Below, one piece after another: positions 6,683 through 13,454 of a DNA stretch of 14,148 nucleotides. The translations under genes were made by a program, and so were the position numbers. How positions within the stretch are numbered: the first letter of the stretch is position 1; every line of letters begins with the position of its first letter. Source of the stretch: Actinomycetota bacterium (GTDB lineage Bacteria > Actinomycetota > Acidimicrobiia > Acidimicrobiales > CADCSY01); NCBI GenBank assembly GCA_016178435.1, contig JACOTK010000028.1:1-14148 (forward strand), in the 5' to 3' direction. The notes beneath the pieces are model-generated. The model was given only the letters and a program-made list of their open reading frames with translations. It was not told the DNA's origin and ran no database searches.

Positions 6683-7552
6683 GTGCTCAAGTCGGGAGGT
6701 TCGCATGTCGACCGTGTGGATATGTTGCCTCTGGAGCCACAAGCGGCCCTTTCCACGGAAGACGACGTCGCAGGTCTTGTCTCGCTCTGTGCGGCCTACG
6801 CGGACACCATCCAGTGTCTGCGCGCCGCGCTCGACGAGCACCGTGAGGCCGTCGGCGATCAGCGTCGCATTCGTCAGCTTCTCGCTCACGAGCTGAGGAC
6901 GCCGCTGACCTCCATCCTGGGGACGATCGAGACGGTCCTGGTTGCCGATCTGCCGCCCGAGACCGTGACCTCGCTGCTCAAGGTTGCTCTGCGCCAGGCG
7001 ACGCAGCTCGACGAGACCGTCGAGGACATCCTCATCATGAGCAACGGACGTGACCCATGGTCGCATCGTGTTCCCTCGACGAGGGTGGCGCTGTCGGAGA
7101 TCGTCGCCGACGCGTGTCGTTCTCTGATGACCCAGATCGAGCCGGCATGCCTCGAGGTCGACGTACCCGACGACCTGGTCATCGAGACGGTCCCCAGCCG
7201 CCTGCGTCAGATCCTCGTGAACCTGATGGTGAACGCGATTCGCTACGGGCCCCGGGGTGGGACGGTCGGGGTCACGGCTTCACGATTCGAGGAGGATGTG
7301 CGCATCGAGATCACCGATCGCGGACCGGGCGTCGACGCCGAGGAGCTGCCGGCGCTGTTCACGCCGTTCACCCGTGGCATCTCGCTGATCTCGACCGAGC
7401 CCGACGGCGGAATGGGCCTGGGCCTCTATGTCGTTGCCGGCTTGGCGAACTCGCTGGGTGGCGACATCGATCTGTTGCCCCGGGTCGGTGGGGGCACCAT
7501 CGCCCGGCTCACGATTCCCCAGCGACGCGACACCGATCCCTCCGCTCCCTGA
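6683..7552 (+). CDS. Cytosolic sensor histidine kinase without a recognisable sensor domain
   Basis: A 289-residue two-component kinase core. Residues about 30-65 look helical and may form a coiled coil leading into the HisKA (DHp) helix. The phosphoacceptor His69 sits in AHELRTPLTSILG. The HATPase_c domain has the N-box with Asn180 and Asn184 (QILVNLMVNAIRYGP), G1 box DRGPGV (212-217), F-box-like LFTPFTRG, and G2 box GMGLGLYVV (243-251). All catalytic motifs are intact. There is no signal peptide, membrane segment, or evident PAS, GAF or HAMP domain. No response regulator is adjacent, so the partner is unknown. The start is uncertain: GTG 6683 has a weak purine patch, and GTG 6716 and ATG 6722 are in-frame alternatives. 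Spacing of 12 bases after livF suggests cotranscription and a possible role in sensing or controlling amino-acid uptake, which is inference only. Confidence 0.88.
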   Translation: MLKSGGSHVDRVDMLPLEPQAALSTEDDVAGLVSLCAAYADTIQCLRAALDEHREAVGDQRRIRQLLAHELRTPLTSILGTIETVLVADLPPETVTSLLKVALRQATQLDETVEDILIMSNGRDPWSHRVPSTRVALSEIVADACRSLMTQIEPACLEVDVPDDLVIETVPSRLRQILVNLMVNAIRYGPRGGTVGVTASRFEEDVRIEITDRGPGVDAEELPALFTPFTRGISLISTEPDGGMGLGLYVVAGLANSLGGDIDLLPRVGGGTIARLTIPQRRDTDPSAP

Positions 7553-7593
7553 GTCGCAACCGATCCACCATCGAGGACCTGGAGCTCGTCGCC

Positions 7594-7672
7594 GGTCGAG
7601 GGTGTTGCACTCGAACGGGTCGAGGGTGTTGCACTCGAACGGGTCGAGGGTGTTGCACTCCGAACGGGTCGG
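7594..7672. repeat. Three-copy 24-bp tandem repeat between convergent genes
   Basis: Units at 7594-7617, 7618-7641 and 7642-7666 begin GGTCGAGGGTGTTGC and end ACTCGAACG; the third has one extra C. It fills much of the 128-base gap between the kinase stop and the serC stop. Each unit junction forms a small inverted repeat, CTCGA-ACGGG-TCGAG (7610-7624 and 7634-7648). The last junction is CCGA-ACGGG-TCGG (7660-7672), still self-complementary. The hairpins are short (4-5 bp) and lack T-tracts. A transcript-end role is possible because the flanking genes converge, but this is not shown. Confidence 0.85.
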
Positions 7673-7680
7673 CCGCCCGC

Positions 7681-8814
7681 TCAGGCCAGAGCGTCGACCA
7701 CCCAATCGACGCACGCGCAGAGCGCTGCCACGTCGCCGGGTTCGATGGCGGGGAACATGGCGACCCGTATCTGGTTGCGGCCGAGCTTGCGGTAGGCGTC
7801 GATGTCGACCAACCCGTTGGCCCGCAGCACGTTGCAGAGCGTCCCGGCGTCGATGCCCGGGTCGAGGTCGATCGTTCCCACCACATGGCTGCGCACCGCC
7901 GGGTCCGCAACGAAGGGCGTGGCCCAGCTCCGTTCGCCGGCCCATCCGTAGAGGATCGAGGCGGACTCGTCACAGCGCCGTGCCGCCCATTCGAGCCCAC
8001 CCTGGCCGTTGATCCACCGGACCTGCTGATCGAGGAGGAACAGCGTCGCCAGCGCCGGGGTGTTGTAGGTCTGGTCCTTGCGACTGTTGTCCAGGGCGAT
8101 CGAGAGGTCGAGTGACGCGGGCATCCAGCGACCGGAGTCCTTGATGTGTCCGATCCGCTCGATCGCTGCGGGCGAGCAGGCCGCGAGCCAGAGCCCGCCG
8201 TCGCTCGCCAGGCACTTCTGGGGGGCGAAGTAATAGATGTCCGCCTCGGCGAGATCGACACGAAGACCGCCCGCCGCCGAGGTGGCATCGACGGCCACGA
8301 GTGCCGTCGGGTCGGCGCCCTGCGGTCGAACGATGGGCACGGCCACGCCGGTGGAGGTCTCGTTGTGGGTAAGGGCGTAGAGGTCGACACCGGGTCGTCC
8401 ATCGGGCAGGGCATGGGAACCGTAGGGGGCATCGATGACCTGTGGGGCCCCGAGGTGCGGTGCGGCGGCCACAGCCTCGGCGAACTTCGACGAGAACTCG
8501 CCGAAAACCGTGTGTTGGCTGGTCGAGTCGATGAGACCGAAGGTCAGCGCATCCCACAGGGTGGTGGTTCCGCCGTTGCCCAGCATGATCTCCCAGCCGT
8601 CCGGAGTGCCGAGGAGGGAGGCGAGACCGGTGCGCACCGATGCCACGACCCGCTTGACCGGTGCCTGACGATGGCTGGTTCCCATCCACGTGTCGCTCGC
8701 GTGGGCGAGAGCAGCAACGGCCTCGGGGCGGATCTTCGACGGTCCGCACCCGAAGCGTCCATCACTGGGAAGAAGGTCGGTTGGGATACGAACAGCTGGG
8801 GTGTCGATGCTCAC
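7681..8814 (-). CDS. serC: Phosphoserine aminotransferase (mycobacterial type)
   Basis: This PLP enzyme converts 3-phosphohydroxypyruvate and glutamate to O-phosphoserine, the second step of serine synthesis, and may also serve pyridoxine synthesis. From GTG at 8814 the product is 377 residues, close to mycobacterial SerC. Recognisable stretches are DGRFGCGPSKIRPEA (18-32), GTSHRQAPVK (45-54), LGNGGTTTLWDA, HNETSTGVAVP, and YYFAPQKCLASDGGLW with the Schiff-base lysine Lys200. Later come DQTYNTPALATL and YRKLGRNQIRVAMFPA. The GTG lacks a clear Shine-Dalgarno. An upstream in-frame ATG at 8859 has GGGAGG nine bases before it, but would add a 15-residue hydrophobic extension foreign to the family. 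The gene converges on the kinase and diverges from the aminotransferase gene. Its pathway partner serA lies 1.4 kb away on the other strand; serB is not in the window. Confidence 0.95.
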   Translation of the reverse strand: MSIDTPAVRIPTDLLPSDGRFGCGPSKIRPEAVAALAHASDTWMGTSHRQAPVKRVVASVRTGLASLLGTPDGWEIMLGNGGTTTLWDALTFGLIDSTSQHTVFGEFSSKFAEAVAAAPHLGAPQVIDAPYGSHALPDGRPGVDLYALTHNETSTGVAVPIVRPQGADPTALVAVDATSAAGGLRVDLAEADIYYFAPQKCLASDGGLWLAACSPAAIERIGHIKDSGRWMPASLDLSIALDNSRKDQTYNTPALATLFLLDQQVRWINGQGGLEWAARRCDESASILYGWAGERSWATPFVADPAVRSHVVGTIDLDPGIDAGTLCNVLRANGLVDIDAYRKLGRNQIRVAMFPAIEPGDVAALCACVDWVVDALA

Positions 8815-8857
8815 ACGTGCCACTATCGCGAGTGAAACGTTGAAGGAGCGAATTGCC
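8815..8857. promoter_or_regulatory. Short divergent intergenic region, serC / aminotransferase
   Basis: Only 43 bases separate the preferred serC GTG from the aminotransferase ATG, so at least one promoter must lie partly inside the opposing gene. TGAAGGAG at 8841-8848 is the aminotransferase ribosome site, nine bases before ATG 8858. If serC instead starts at the minus-strand ATG 8859, the two start codons overlap in the palindrome CATG (8857-8860). I do not see convincing -10/-35 boxes or operator symmetry. Confidence 0.4.
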
Positions 8858-10069
8858 ATGAGTCCAGACCTCCCACGCATCTCCCGTCGCGTGGCTGCCA
8901 TTGCCGAATCTGCCACCCTGGCCGTGGATGCAAAGGCCAAGGCCCTGAAGGCGGCGGGCGAGTCGGTCATCGGCTTCGGGGCGGGTGAGCCTGATTTCGC
9001 GACGCCGGATCACATCGTCGAGGCAGCGGTGGCGGCATGTCGAGATGTGCGAAGCCACCGATACTCACCTGCTGCGGGGCTCCCCGAGCTGCGCGCGGCC
9101 ATCGCACGCAAGACCATGCGTGACTCGGGCTTCGAGGTGAGCCCTGCGAACGTGGTGGTCACCAACGGGGGCAAGCACGCCATCTACAACGCCATCACCG
9201 CGCTGATCGACCCCGGCGACGAGGTGCTCCTTCCCTCCCCGTACTGGACGACCTATCCCGAGCCGGTAGCCCTGGCGGGCGGTTCGACGGTGGTGTTGGC
9301 GACCGATGAGACGACGGGCTTCCGTGTCACGATCGATCAGCTCGACGCCGCGGTGACCGATCGCACGAAGGCGTTGATCTTCGTCTCGCCATCGAACCCC
9401 ACCGGAGCGATCTACACGCCCGAGCAGGTGGAGGCGATCGGCCGCTGGGCGCTGGAGCGAGGGATCTGGGTCATCACCGACGAGATCTACGAGCACCTCA
9501 CCTATGACGGCGCCGTGTTCTCGTCGATGCCGACGTTGGTGCCCGAGCTCGCCGAGCGCTGCATCGTGGTCAACGGTGTGGCCAAGACCTATGCCATGAC
9601 CGGTTGGCGGGTGGGGTGGATGATCGCCCCCGCCGACGTGGTGACGGCGACCTCGAACTTCCAGTCGCACACGACCTCCAACGTGGCCAACGTCAGCCAG
9701 TACGCGGCGCTTGCTGCGTTGGAGGGCGGTCTCGACGACGTGAAGCGCTTTCGCGAGGCCTTCGATCGCCGCCGGGTCCGGATGGTCGACATGCTCAACG
9801 ACATCGACGGCGTTGTGTGCCTGCGCCCCGAAGGCGCCTTCTATGCCTTCCCGTCGTTTCGACAGGTGCTCGGCTCGACCATTCGCGGCCGCAGGATCAC
9901 GACGACCCTCGACTTGGCGGCCGTCGTGCTCGACGAGGCCAAGGTCGCCATGGTCCCGGGTGAGGCCTTCGGCGCGCCCGGGTTCGCCCGGTTCTCGTTC
10001 GCGCTGGCCGACGAGGACATCGAGGAGGGCCTGCGACGCCTGGCGAGCCTGCTCGCCGAGCGCGTCTGA
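8858..10069 (+). CDS. PLP-dependent class I aminotransferase, probably aspartate aminotransferase
   Basis: A fold-type I aminotransferase of 403 residues that probably interconverts aspartate/2-oxoglutarate and oxaloacetate/glutamate. Motifs in order: IGFGAGEPDFATPDH (38-52), SPYW.TYPE substrate loop (127-135), SPSNPTGAIYTPEQ with Asn180, TDEIYEHLTYDG with Asp208 and Tyr211, VNGVAKTYAMTGWRVGW with the Schiff-base Lys243, and the carboxylate-binding arginine in FARFSFA (Arg378). Length and motifs fit the bacterial Iβ aspartate aminotransferase group (Thermus type). Related members act on prephenate or aromatic substrates, so exact specificity is open. ATG 8858 with GAAGGAG nine bases upstream is a clear start. 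It lies between serC (divergent) and serA (same strand, 157 bases on), suggesting a role in glutamate-linked nitrogen supply. Confidence 0.93.
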   Translation: MSPDLPRISRRVAAIAESATLAVDAKAKALKAAGESVIGFGAGEPDFATPDHIVEAAVAACRDVRSHRYSPAAGLPELRAAIARKTMRDSGFEVSPANVVVTNGGKHAIYNAITALIDPGDEVLLPSPYWTTYPEPVALAGGSTVVLATDETTGFRVTIDQLDAAVTDRTKALIFVSPSNPTGAIYTPEQVEAIGRWALERGIWVITDEIYEHLTYDGAVFSSMPTLVPELAERCIVVNGVAKTYAMTGWRVGWMIAPADVVTATSNFQSHTTSNVANVSQYAALAALEGGLDDVKRFREAFDRRRVRMVDMLNDIDGVVCLRPEGAFYAFPSFRQVLGSTIRGRRITTTLDLAAVVLDEAKVAMVPGEAFGAPGFARFSFALADEDIEEGLRRLASLLAERV

Positions 10070-10094
10070 GCGGACCGGCAGGGTTCGGCAGGCG

Positions 10095-10168
10095 GCTCGA
10101 CGGGCCTCGACCGGGTTCACGGGCAGCTCGACGGGCCTCGACCGGGTTCACGGGCAGCTCGACGGGCA
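10095..10168. repeat. 31-bp tandem repeat between aminotransferase and serA
   Basis: Two identical 31-base units (10095-10125 and 10126-10156), each starting GCTCGACGGGCCTCGACC and ending GGGTTCACGGGCA, are followed by a 12-base truncated unit (10157-10168) that lacks 19 internal bases. Related GCTCGGGCCGGTTCGAC sequence continues to about 10185. The array occupies much of the 157-base gap before serA. No open frame, terminator or tRNA is evident. Confidence 0.85.
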
Positions 10169-10226
10169 GCTCGGGCCGGTTCGACAGGTAGTTGGCGATG
10201 GTCGTCTCCTGCGGCCACCATGGGGC

Positions 10227-11792
10227 ATGGCCCGAATCCTTGTCCCCGAACAACTTGCCCCTGCAGGTCTCGACTTCCTGACCAAGGCAGGCCATGACGT
10301 CGACGTTCGCCTCGGGCTCTCGGCCGAGGAGTTGCTCGAGGCTGTGGTGGGCGCCCAGGCACTGATCGTGCGCTCCGCAACGCAGGTCACGCCCGAGCTG
10401 CTCGCGGCGGGAGCCGATCTGGTCGTGGTGGGTCGGGCCGGCATCGGGCTCGACAACGTCGATGTGGCCGCGGCCACCAGCCAGGGCGTCATGGTGGTCA
10501 ACGCCCCTCAGTCGAACGTGCTCTCGGCCGCCGAGCACTCCATGGCACTGTTGCTTGCCCAGGCCCGCAACGTGCCACAGGCGCACAGCGCCCTGAAGGC
10601 GGGCAAGTGGGAGCGCTCCCGCTGGGAGGGTGTGGAGCTCTACGGCAAGACGCTCGGGGTGATCGGCTTGGGTCGCATCGGATCGCTCGTGGCACAACGA
10701 GCACTGGCCTTCGGGATGCACCTTCTGGCCTACGACCCCTACGTGTCGAGCGAACGGGCTCGTCAGTTGGGCATCGAGCTTGCCGGACTCGATGAGCTGA
10801 TGGCGCGCAGCGACTTCATCACCATCCACGTGGCCAAGACACCGGAGACGACCGGGCTGATCAACAAGGCCTTGCTCCGCAAGGCCAAACCCAACCTTCG
10901 TATCGTCAACGTGGCCCGGGGCGGCATCGTCGACGAGGCGGACCTGGCGGAGGCAATCAACGAGGGCCTGATCGCGGGGGCAGCGCTCGACGTGTTCGCC
11001 AAGGAGCCCATGACCGAGTCGCCATTGTTCGCCCTCGACCAGGTCGTGGTGACGCCACATCTGGGCGCGAGCACGGCCGAGGCGCAGGACAAGGCGGGTG
11101 TCACCATCGCCGAACAGGTGGTGCTGGCGCTGAATGCCGAGTTCGTCCCGTTCGCCGTGAACGTGAGCGCGTCGGAGGCGTCGGAGACGGTGCGGCCGTT
11201 CCTTCCGCTGGCCGAGCGCCTGGGCCGCCTCCTGGTCTCCCTCGACGGGGGAGTGCCCGACACCCTCGAGATCGAGTACCAGGGTCAGCTTGCCGACTAC
11301 GACACCCGCATCCTCACGCTGTCGGTGCTCAAGGGCGTGTTCGGGGGCGTGCTGGACGAGCCGGTGACCTATGTCAACGCGCCTCAGCTGGCGGAGCAGC
11401 ACGGCGTCGACGTTCGCGAGACCAAGACCTCATCCACCCAGGACTACGTCAATCTCATCACCCTGAGGGGCCGTGGGCACCGCATGAGCGCAACCCTCGC
11501 GGGTGCGAAGAGTGAGCCCCGCATCGTCATGCTCGACGATCACACCGTCGAGGTGCCACCGGCGAGTCACATGCTGATGGTGCGCAACGACGATCGCCCG
11601 GGGATGATCGGTCTCGTCACCTCCTCGCTCGGCGAGGTGGGCATCAACATCTCCGATATTCACGTGGGACGTTCGCCTCAGGGTGACGCGGCACTGATGG
11701 TGCTGGCCACCGATCAGGAGGTCGGGGGGGAATTGCTCGACCAACTGCGCAAGGCCCCGGGTATCGTGTCAGTTCACGCCATGGCAGGCTGA
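10227..11792 (+). CDS. serA: D-3-phosphoglycerate dehydrogenase, long form with ASB and ACT domains
   Basis: This enzyme oxidises 3-phosphoglycerate to 3-phosphohydroxypyruvate with NAD+, the first step of serine synthesis. The product is 521 residues, typical of the mycobacterial-type SerA. The NAD-binding motif GLGRIG is at 147-152 with the acidic partner in YDPYV (Asp170). The catalytic triad is Arg231 (VARGGIVDE), Glu260 (VFAKEP) and His278 (TPHLGAST). Residues about 315-440 are the allosteric substrate-binding (ASB) domain, with YVNAPQLAE and TSSTQDYVNLITL. Residues about 446-521 are an ACT domain starting HMLMVRNDDRPGMIGLV, which normally binds serine for feedback inhibition. ATG 10227 aligns with the usual MARILVPEQLAPAGL start, though the upstream ribosome site is weak (GGGG one base away). 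It is followed by leuA after 46 bases. Confidence 0.97.
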   Translation: MARILVPEQLAPAGLDFLTKAGHDVDVRLGLSAEELLEAVVGAQALIVRSATQVTPELLAAGADLVVVGRAGIGLDNVDVAAATSQGVMVVNAPQSNVLSAAEHSMALLLAQARNVPQAHSALKAGKWERSRWEGVELYGKTLGVIGLGRIGSLVAQRALAFGMHLLAYDPYVSSERARQLGIELAGLDELMARSDFITIHVAKTPETTGLINKALLRKAKPNLRIVNVARGGIVDEADLAEAINEGLIAGAALDVFAKEPMTESPLFALDQVVVTPHLGASTAEAQDKAGVTIAEQVVLALNAEFVPFAVNVSASEASETVRPFLPLAERLGRLLVSLDGGVPDTLEIEYQGQLADYDTRILTLSVLKGVFGGVLDEPVTYVNAPQLAEQHGVDVRETKTSSTQDYVNLITLRGRGHRMSATLAGAKSEPRIVMLDDHTVEVPPASHMLMVRNDDRPGMIGLVTSSLGEVGINISDIHVGRSPQGDAALMVLATDQEVGGELLDQLRKAPGIVSVHAMAG

Positions 11793-11796
11793 GAGG

Positions 11797-11814
11797 CCGG
11801 TTGATCTCGACCGG
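11797..11814 (+). other. Small hairpin in the serA-leuA gap
   Basis: CCGGTTG (11797-11803) and CGACCGG (11808-11814) can pair over seven positions, including one G-U, around a four-base loop, and a flanking G-U could extend it. It lies five bases after the serA stop and just before the leuA ribosome site. No T-tract follows, so it is not a clear terminator. It may protect the serA end or slow polymerase, but could be chance. Confidence 0.35.
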
Positions 11815-11838
11815 TACGGGAGAACGGGAGCGGGCGAC

Positions 11839-13383
11839 ATGACCGACAAGGTCATCATCTTTGACACCACGTTGCGAGACGGCGAGCAGTCACCGGGCAT
11901 CTCCCTTGATGCCCTGGAGAAGCTGGAGATCGCCGAGCAGCTTGCTCGTCTTGGTGTCGATGTGCTCGAGGCGGGCTTTCCGGTTGCGAGCCAGGGTGAC
12001 TTCGAGGCGGTCGAGGCGATCGCCAAACAGGTCGAGGGGCCGGTGATCTGTGGCCTCTCGCGCACCCAGTTGGCCGATGTCGACCGCTGTTGGGATGCCG
12101 TGCGCCATGCCCAGCGGGGACGTATCCATGTGTTCATCTCCACGAGCCCCCAGCACATGGAGCACATGTTGAAGATGGACGAGAAGCAGGTCCTGGCCGA
12201 GACCCGGGCAGGCGTTGCCCGCGCCCGCATGCACACCGACGACGTGGAGTTCAGTCCCCAGGACGCGACCCGCACGCCGCTCGACTTCATGATCGAGGTG
12301 CTTCAGGCTGCCGTCGACGCCGGGGCGAACACCCTCAACATCCCCGACACCGTCGGCTACGGCATCCCCTGGGATTTCGGGGCGCTGATCCAGTACGTTC
12401 GTCGCGAGGTCAAGGGTGACTACGTCACCTCGACGCATTGTCACAACGACCTGGGGCTGGCGACCGCGAACTCCCTGGCGGGCATACAGGCGGGCGCCCG
12501 TCAGGTGGAGGTGTGCGTGAACGGCCTGGGCGAACGTGCCGGCAATGCCGCGCTCGAGGAAGTGGTCATGGCGCTCAAGATCAGGCCCGACCAGTTCCCG
12601 GGGGTCGAGATCGGCATCCACACCGAGGAGCTTGCCCGGACGAGCCGACTCGTTGCCCGTCTGACGGGTTATCCGGTGCAGTTCAACAAGGCGGTCGTCG
12701 GCCGCAACGCCTTTGCGCATGAGTCGGGCATCCACCAACACGGCGTGCTGGCGGAGCGCACCACCTACGAGATCATCGACGCCGGCTCGGTGGGACAGAC
12801 CGGCAGCCAGATCGTGTTGGGCAAGCACTCGGGTCGCCATGCCTTTTCGGACACGCTGGCCAAGATGGGTCTCACGTTGCAGGGTCCGGCACTCGATGCG
12901 GCCTTCAAACGATTCAAGGAGCTTGCCGATCGCAAGGTCCAGCTGACCGATGCCGACCTCGAGGCCATCGTCGCCGAGGAGATCGGCGGTCATGTCGCCG
13001 ATGGGTTCGAGCTGGATTCCCTGAAGGTGAGCGGCGGGACCGTCGGCACACCCCAGGCCACCGTGGTGCTCGTGCGAGCCGGCGACCAGGTCGAGGCAAC
13101 GGCAGAGGGCGACGGCATGATCGATGCGGCTTGCAAGGCGATCAAGGCGGCGACCGGTGTCGAGGGAGCGTTGACCGACTTCAACGTCTCGTCGGTCACC
13201 GGTGGTGTCGATGCCCTCGGCGACGTGATCGTGCAGCTCGAGGCAGAAGGCGTGCGCGTATCGGGACGCGGCCTTTCCACCGATGTGGTCGAAGCCTCGG
13301 CCCGAGCGTTCCTCAATGCCGTCAACAAGGTCGTGCGCCTGCGTGATCAAAAGGACCGCCGCATGCCCGAAGCCACGCCCTGA
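11839..13383 (+). CDS. leuA: 2-isopropylmalate synthase
   Basis: This enzyme condenses acetyl-CoA with 2-ketoisovalerate to give 2-isopropylmalate, the committed step of leucine synthesis. The product is 514 residues, the length of the E. coli-type enzyme. The TIM-barrel catalytic domain starts FDTTLRDGEQSPG with Arg13 and the metal ligand Asp14. It also has GFPVASQGDFEAV, NIPDTVGYGIP (167-177), metal-binding THCHNDLG with His200 and His202, and NGLGERAGN (228-236). HTEELARTSRLVARLTGYPV followed by FAHESGIHQHGVL is characteristic of LeuA and argues against homocitrate or citramalate synthase. Residues about 390-500 form the C-terminal LeuA regulatory domain for leucine inhibition. ATG 11839 has GGGAG eight bases upstream. 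It is likely cotranscribed with serA and metabolically continues the IlvC pathway seen at the left end. Confidence 0.95.
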   Translation: MTDKVIIFDTTLRDGEQSPGISLDALEKLEIAEQLARLGVDVLEAGFPVASQGDFEAVEAIAKQVEGPVICGLSRTQLADVDRCWDAVRHAQRGRIHVFISTSPQHMEHMLKMDEKQVLAETRAGVARARMHTDDVEFSPQDATRTPLDFMIEVLQAAVDAGANTLNIPDTVGYGIPWDFGALIQYVRREVKGDYVTSTHCHNDLGLATANSLAGIQAGARQVEVCVNGLGERAGNAALEEVVMALKIRPDQFPGVEIGIHTEELARTSRLVARLTGYPVQFNKAVVGRNAFAHESGIHQHGVLAERTTYEIIDAGSVGQTGSQIVLGKHSGRHAFSDTLAKMGLTLQGPALDAAFKRFKELADRKVQLTDADLEAIVAEEIGGHVADGFELDSLKVSGGTVGTPQATVVLVRAGDQVEATAEGDGMIDAACKAIKAATGVEGALTDFNVSSVTGGVDALGDVIVQLEAEGVRVSGRGLSTDVVEASARAFLNAVNKVVRLRDQKDRRMPEATP

Positions 13384-13413
13384 GCGGTTTGGCGAGCAAC
13401 TGAAGCCTGCGTA

Positions 13414-13454
13414 GGGCGGGCGCGTCAGGTCGGGCGGGCGCGTCAGGTCGGGCG
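13414..13454. repeat. 18-bp tandem repeat between leuA and the HNH gene
   Basis: Two exact 18-base units, GGGCGGGCGCGTCAGGTC, at 13414-13431 and 13432-13449, are followed by a partial third, GGGCG. The array lies in the convergent gap and overlaps the end of the minus-strand HNH gene, whose TGA (13443-13445) is inside unit 2. The segment CAGGTCGGGCGC is identical to the core of the array at 148-188. Confidence 0.85.

Noticed and set aside
6705..6896. Short ATG frame with ideal GGGAGG spacing at the start of the kinase gene
   Set aside because: It is out of frame with the kinase, runs only 63 codons, and shows no recognisable protein. The kinase frame carries all HisKA/HATPase motifs, so the good ribosome site is probably coincidental, though it makes the kinase start less certain.
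7594..7672. Possible CRISPR array
   Set aside because: Units are directly contiguous with no unique spacers and only three copies; no cas genes are present.
10095..10185. tRNA or T-arm-like sequence (GGGTTCAC segments)
   Set aside because: The GGTTCA strings sit in a direct repeat and no acceptor, D or anticodon arms can be folded around them.
11797..11814. Intrinsic terminator between serA and leuA
   Set aside because: The stem is short with a G-U pair and no T-tract follows; the 46-base gap and common direction favour cotranscription.
9897..13350. Minus-strand open frames opposite serA and leuA
   Set aside because: Shadow frames of genes with complete catalytic motifs; no family features and no ribosome sites.
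11839..13383. Citramalate or homocitrate synthase instead of leuA
   Set aside because: The protein carries the LeuA-specific HTEELARTSRLV region and FAHESGIHQHG plus a LeuA-length regulatory domain, fitting 2-isopropylmalate synthase best.
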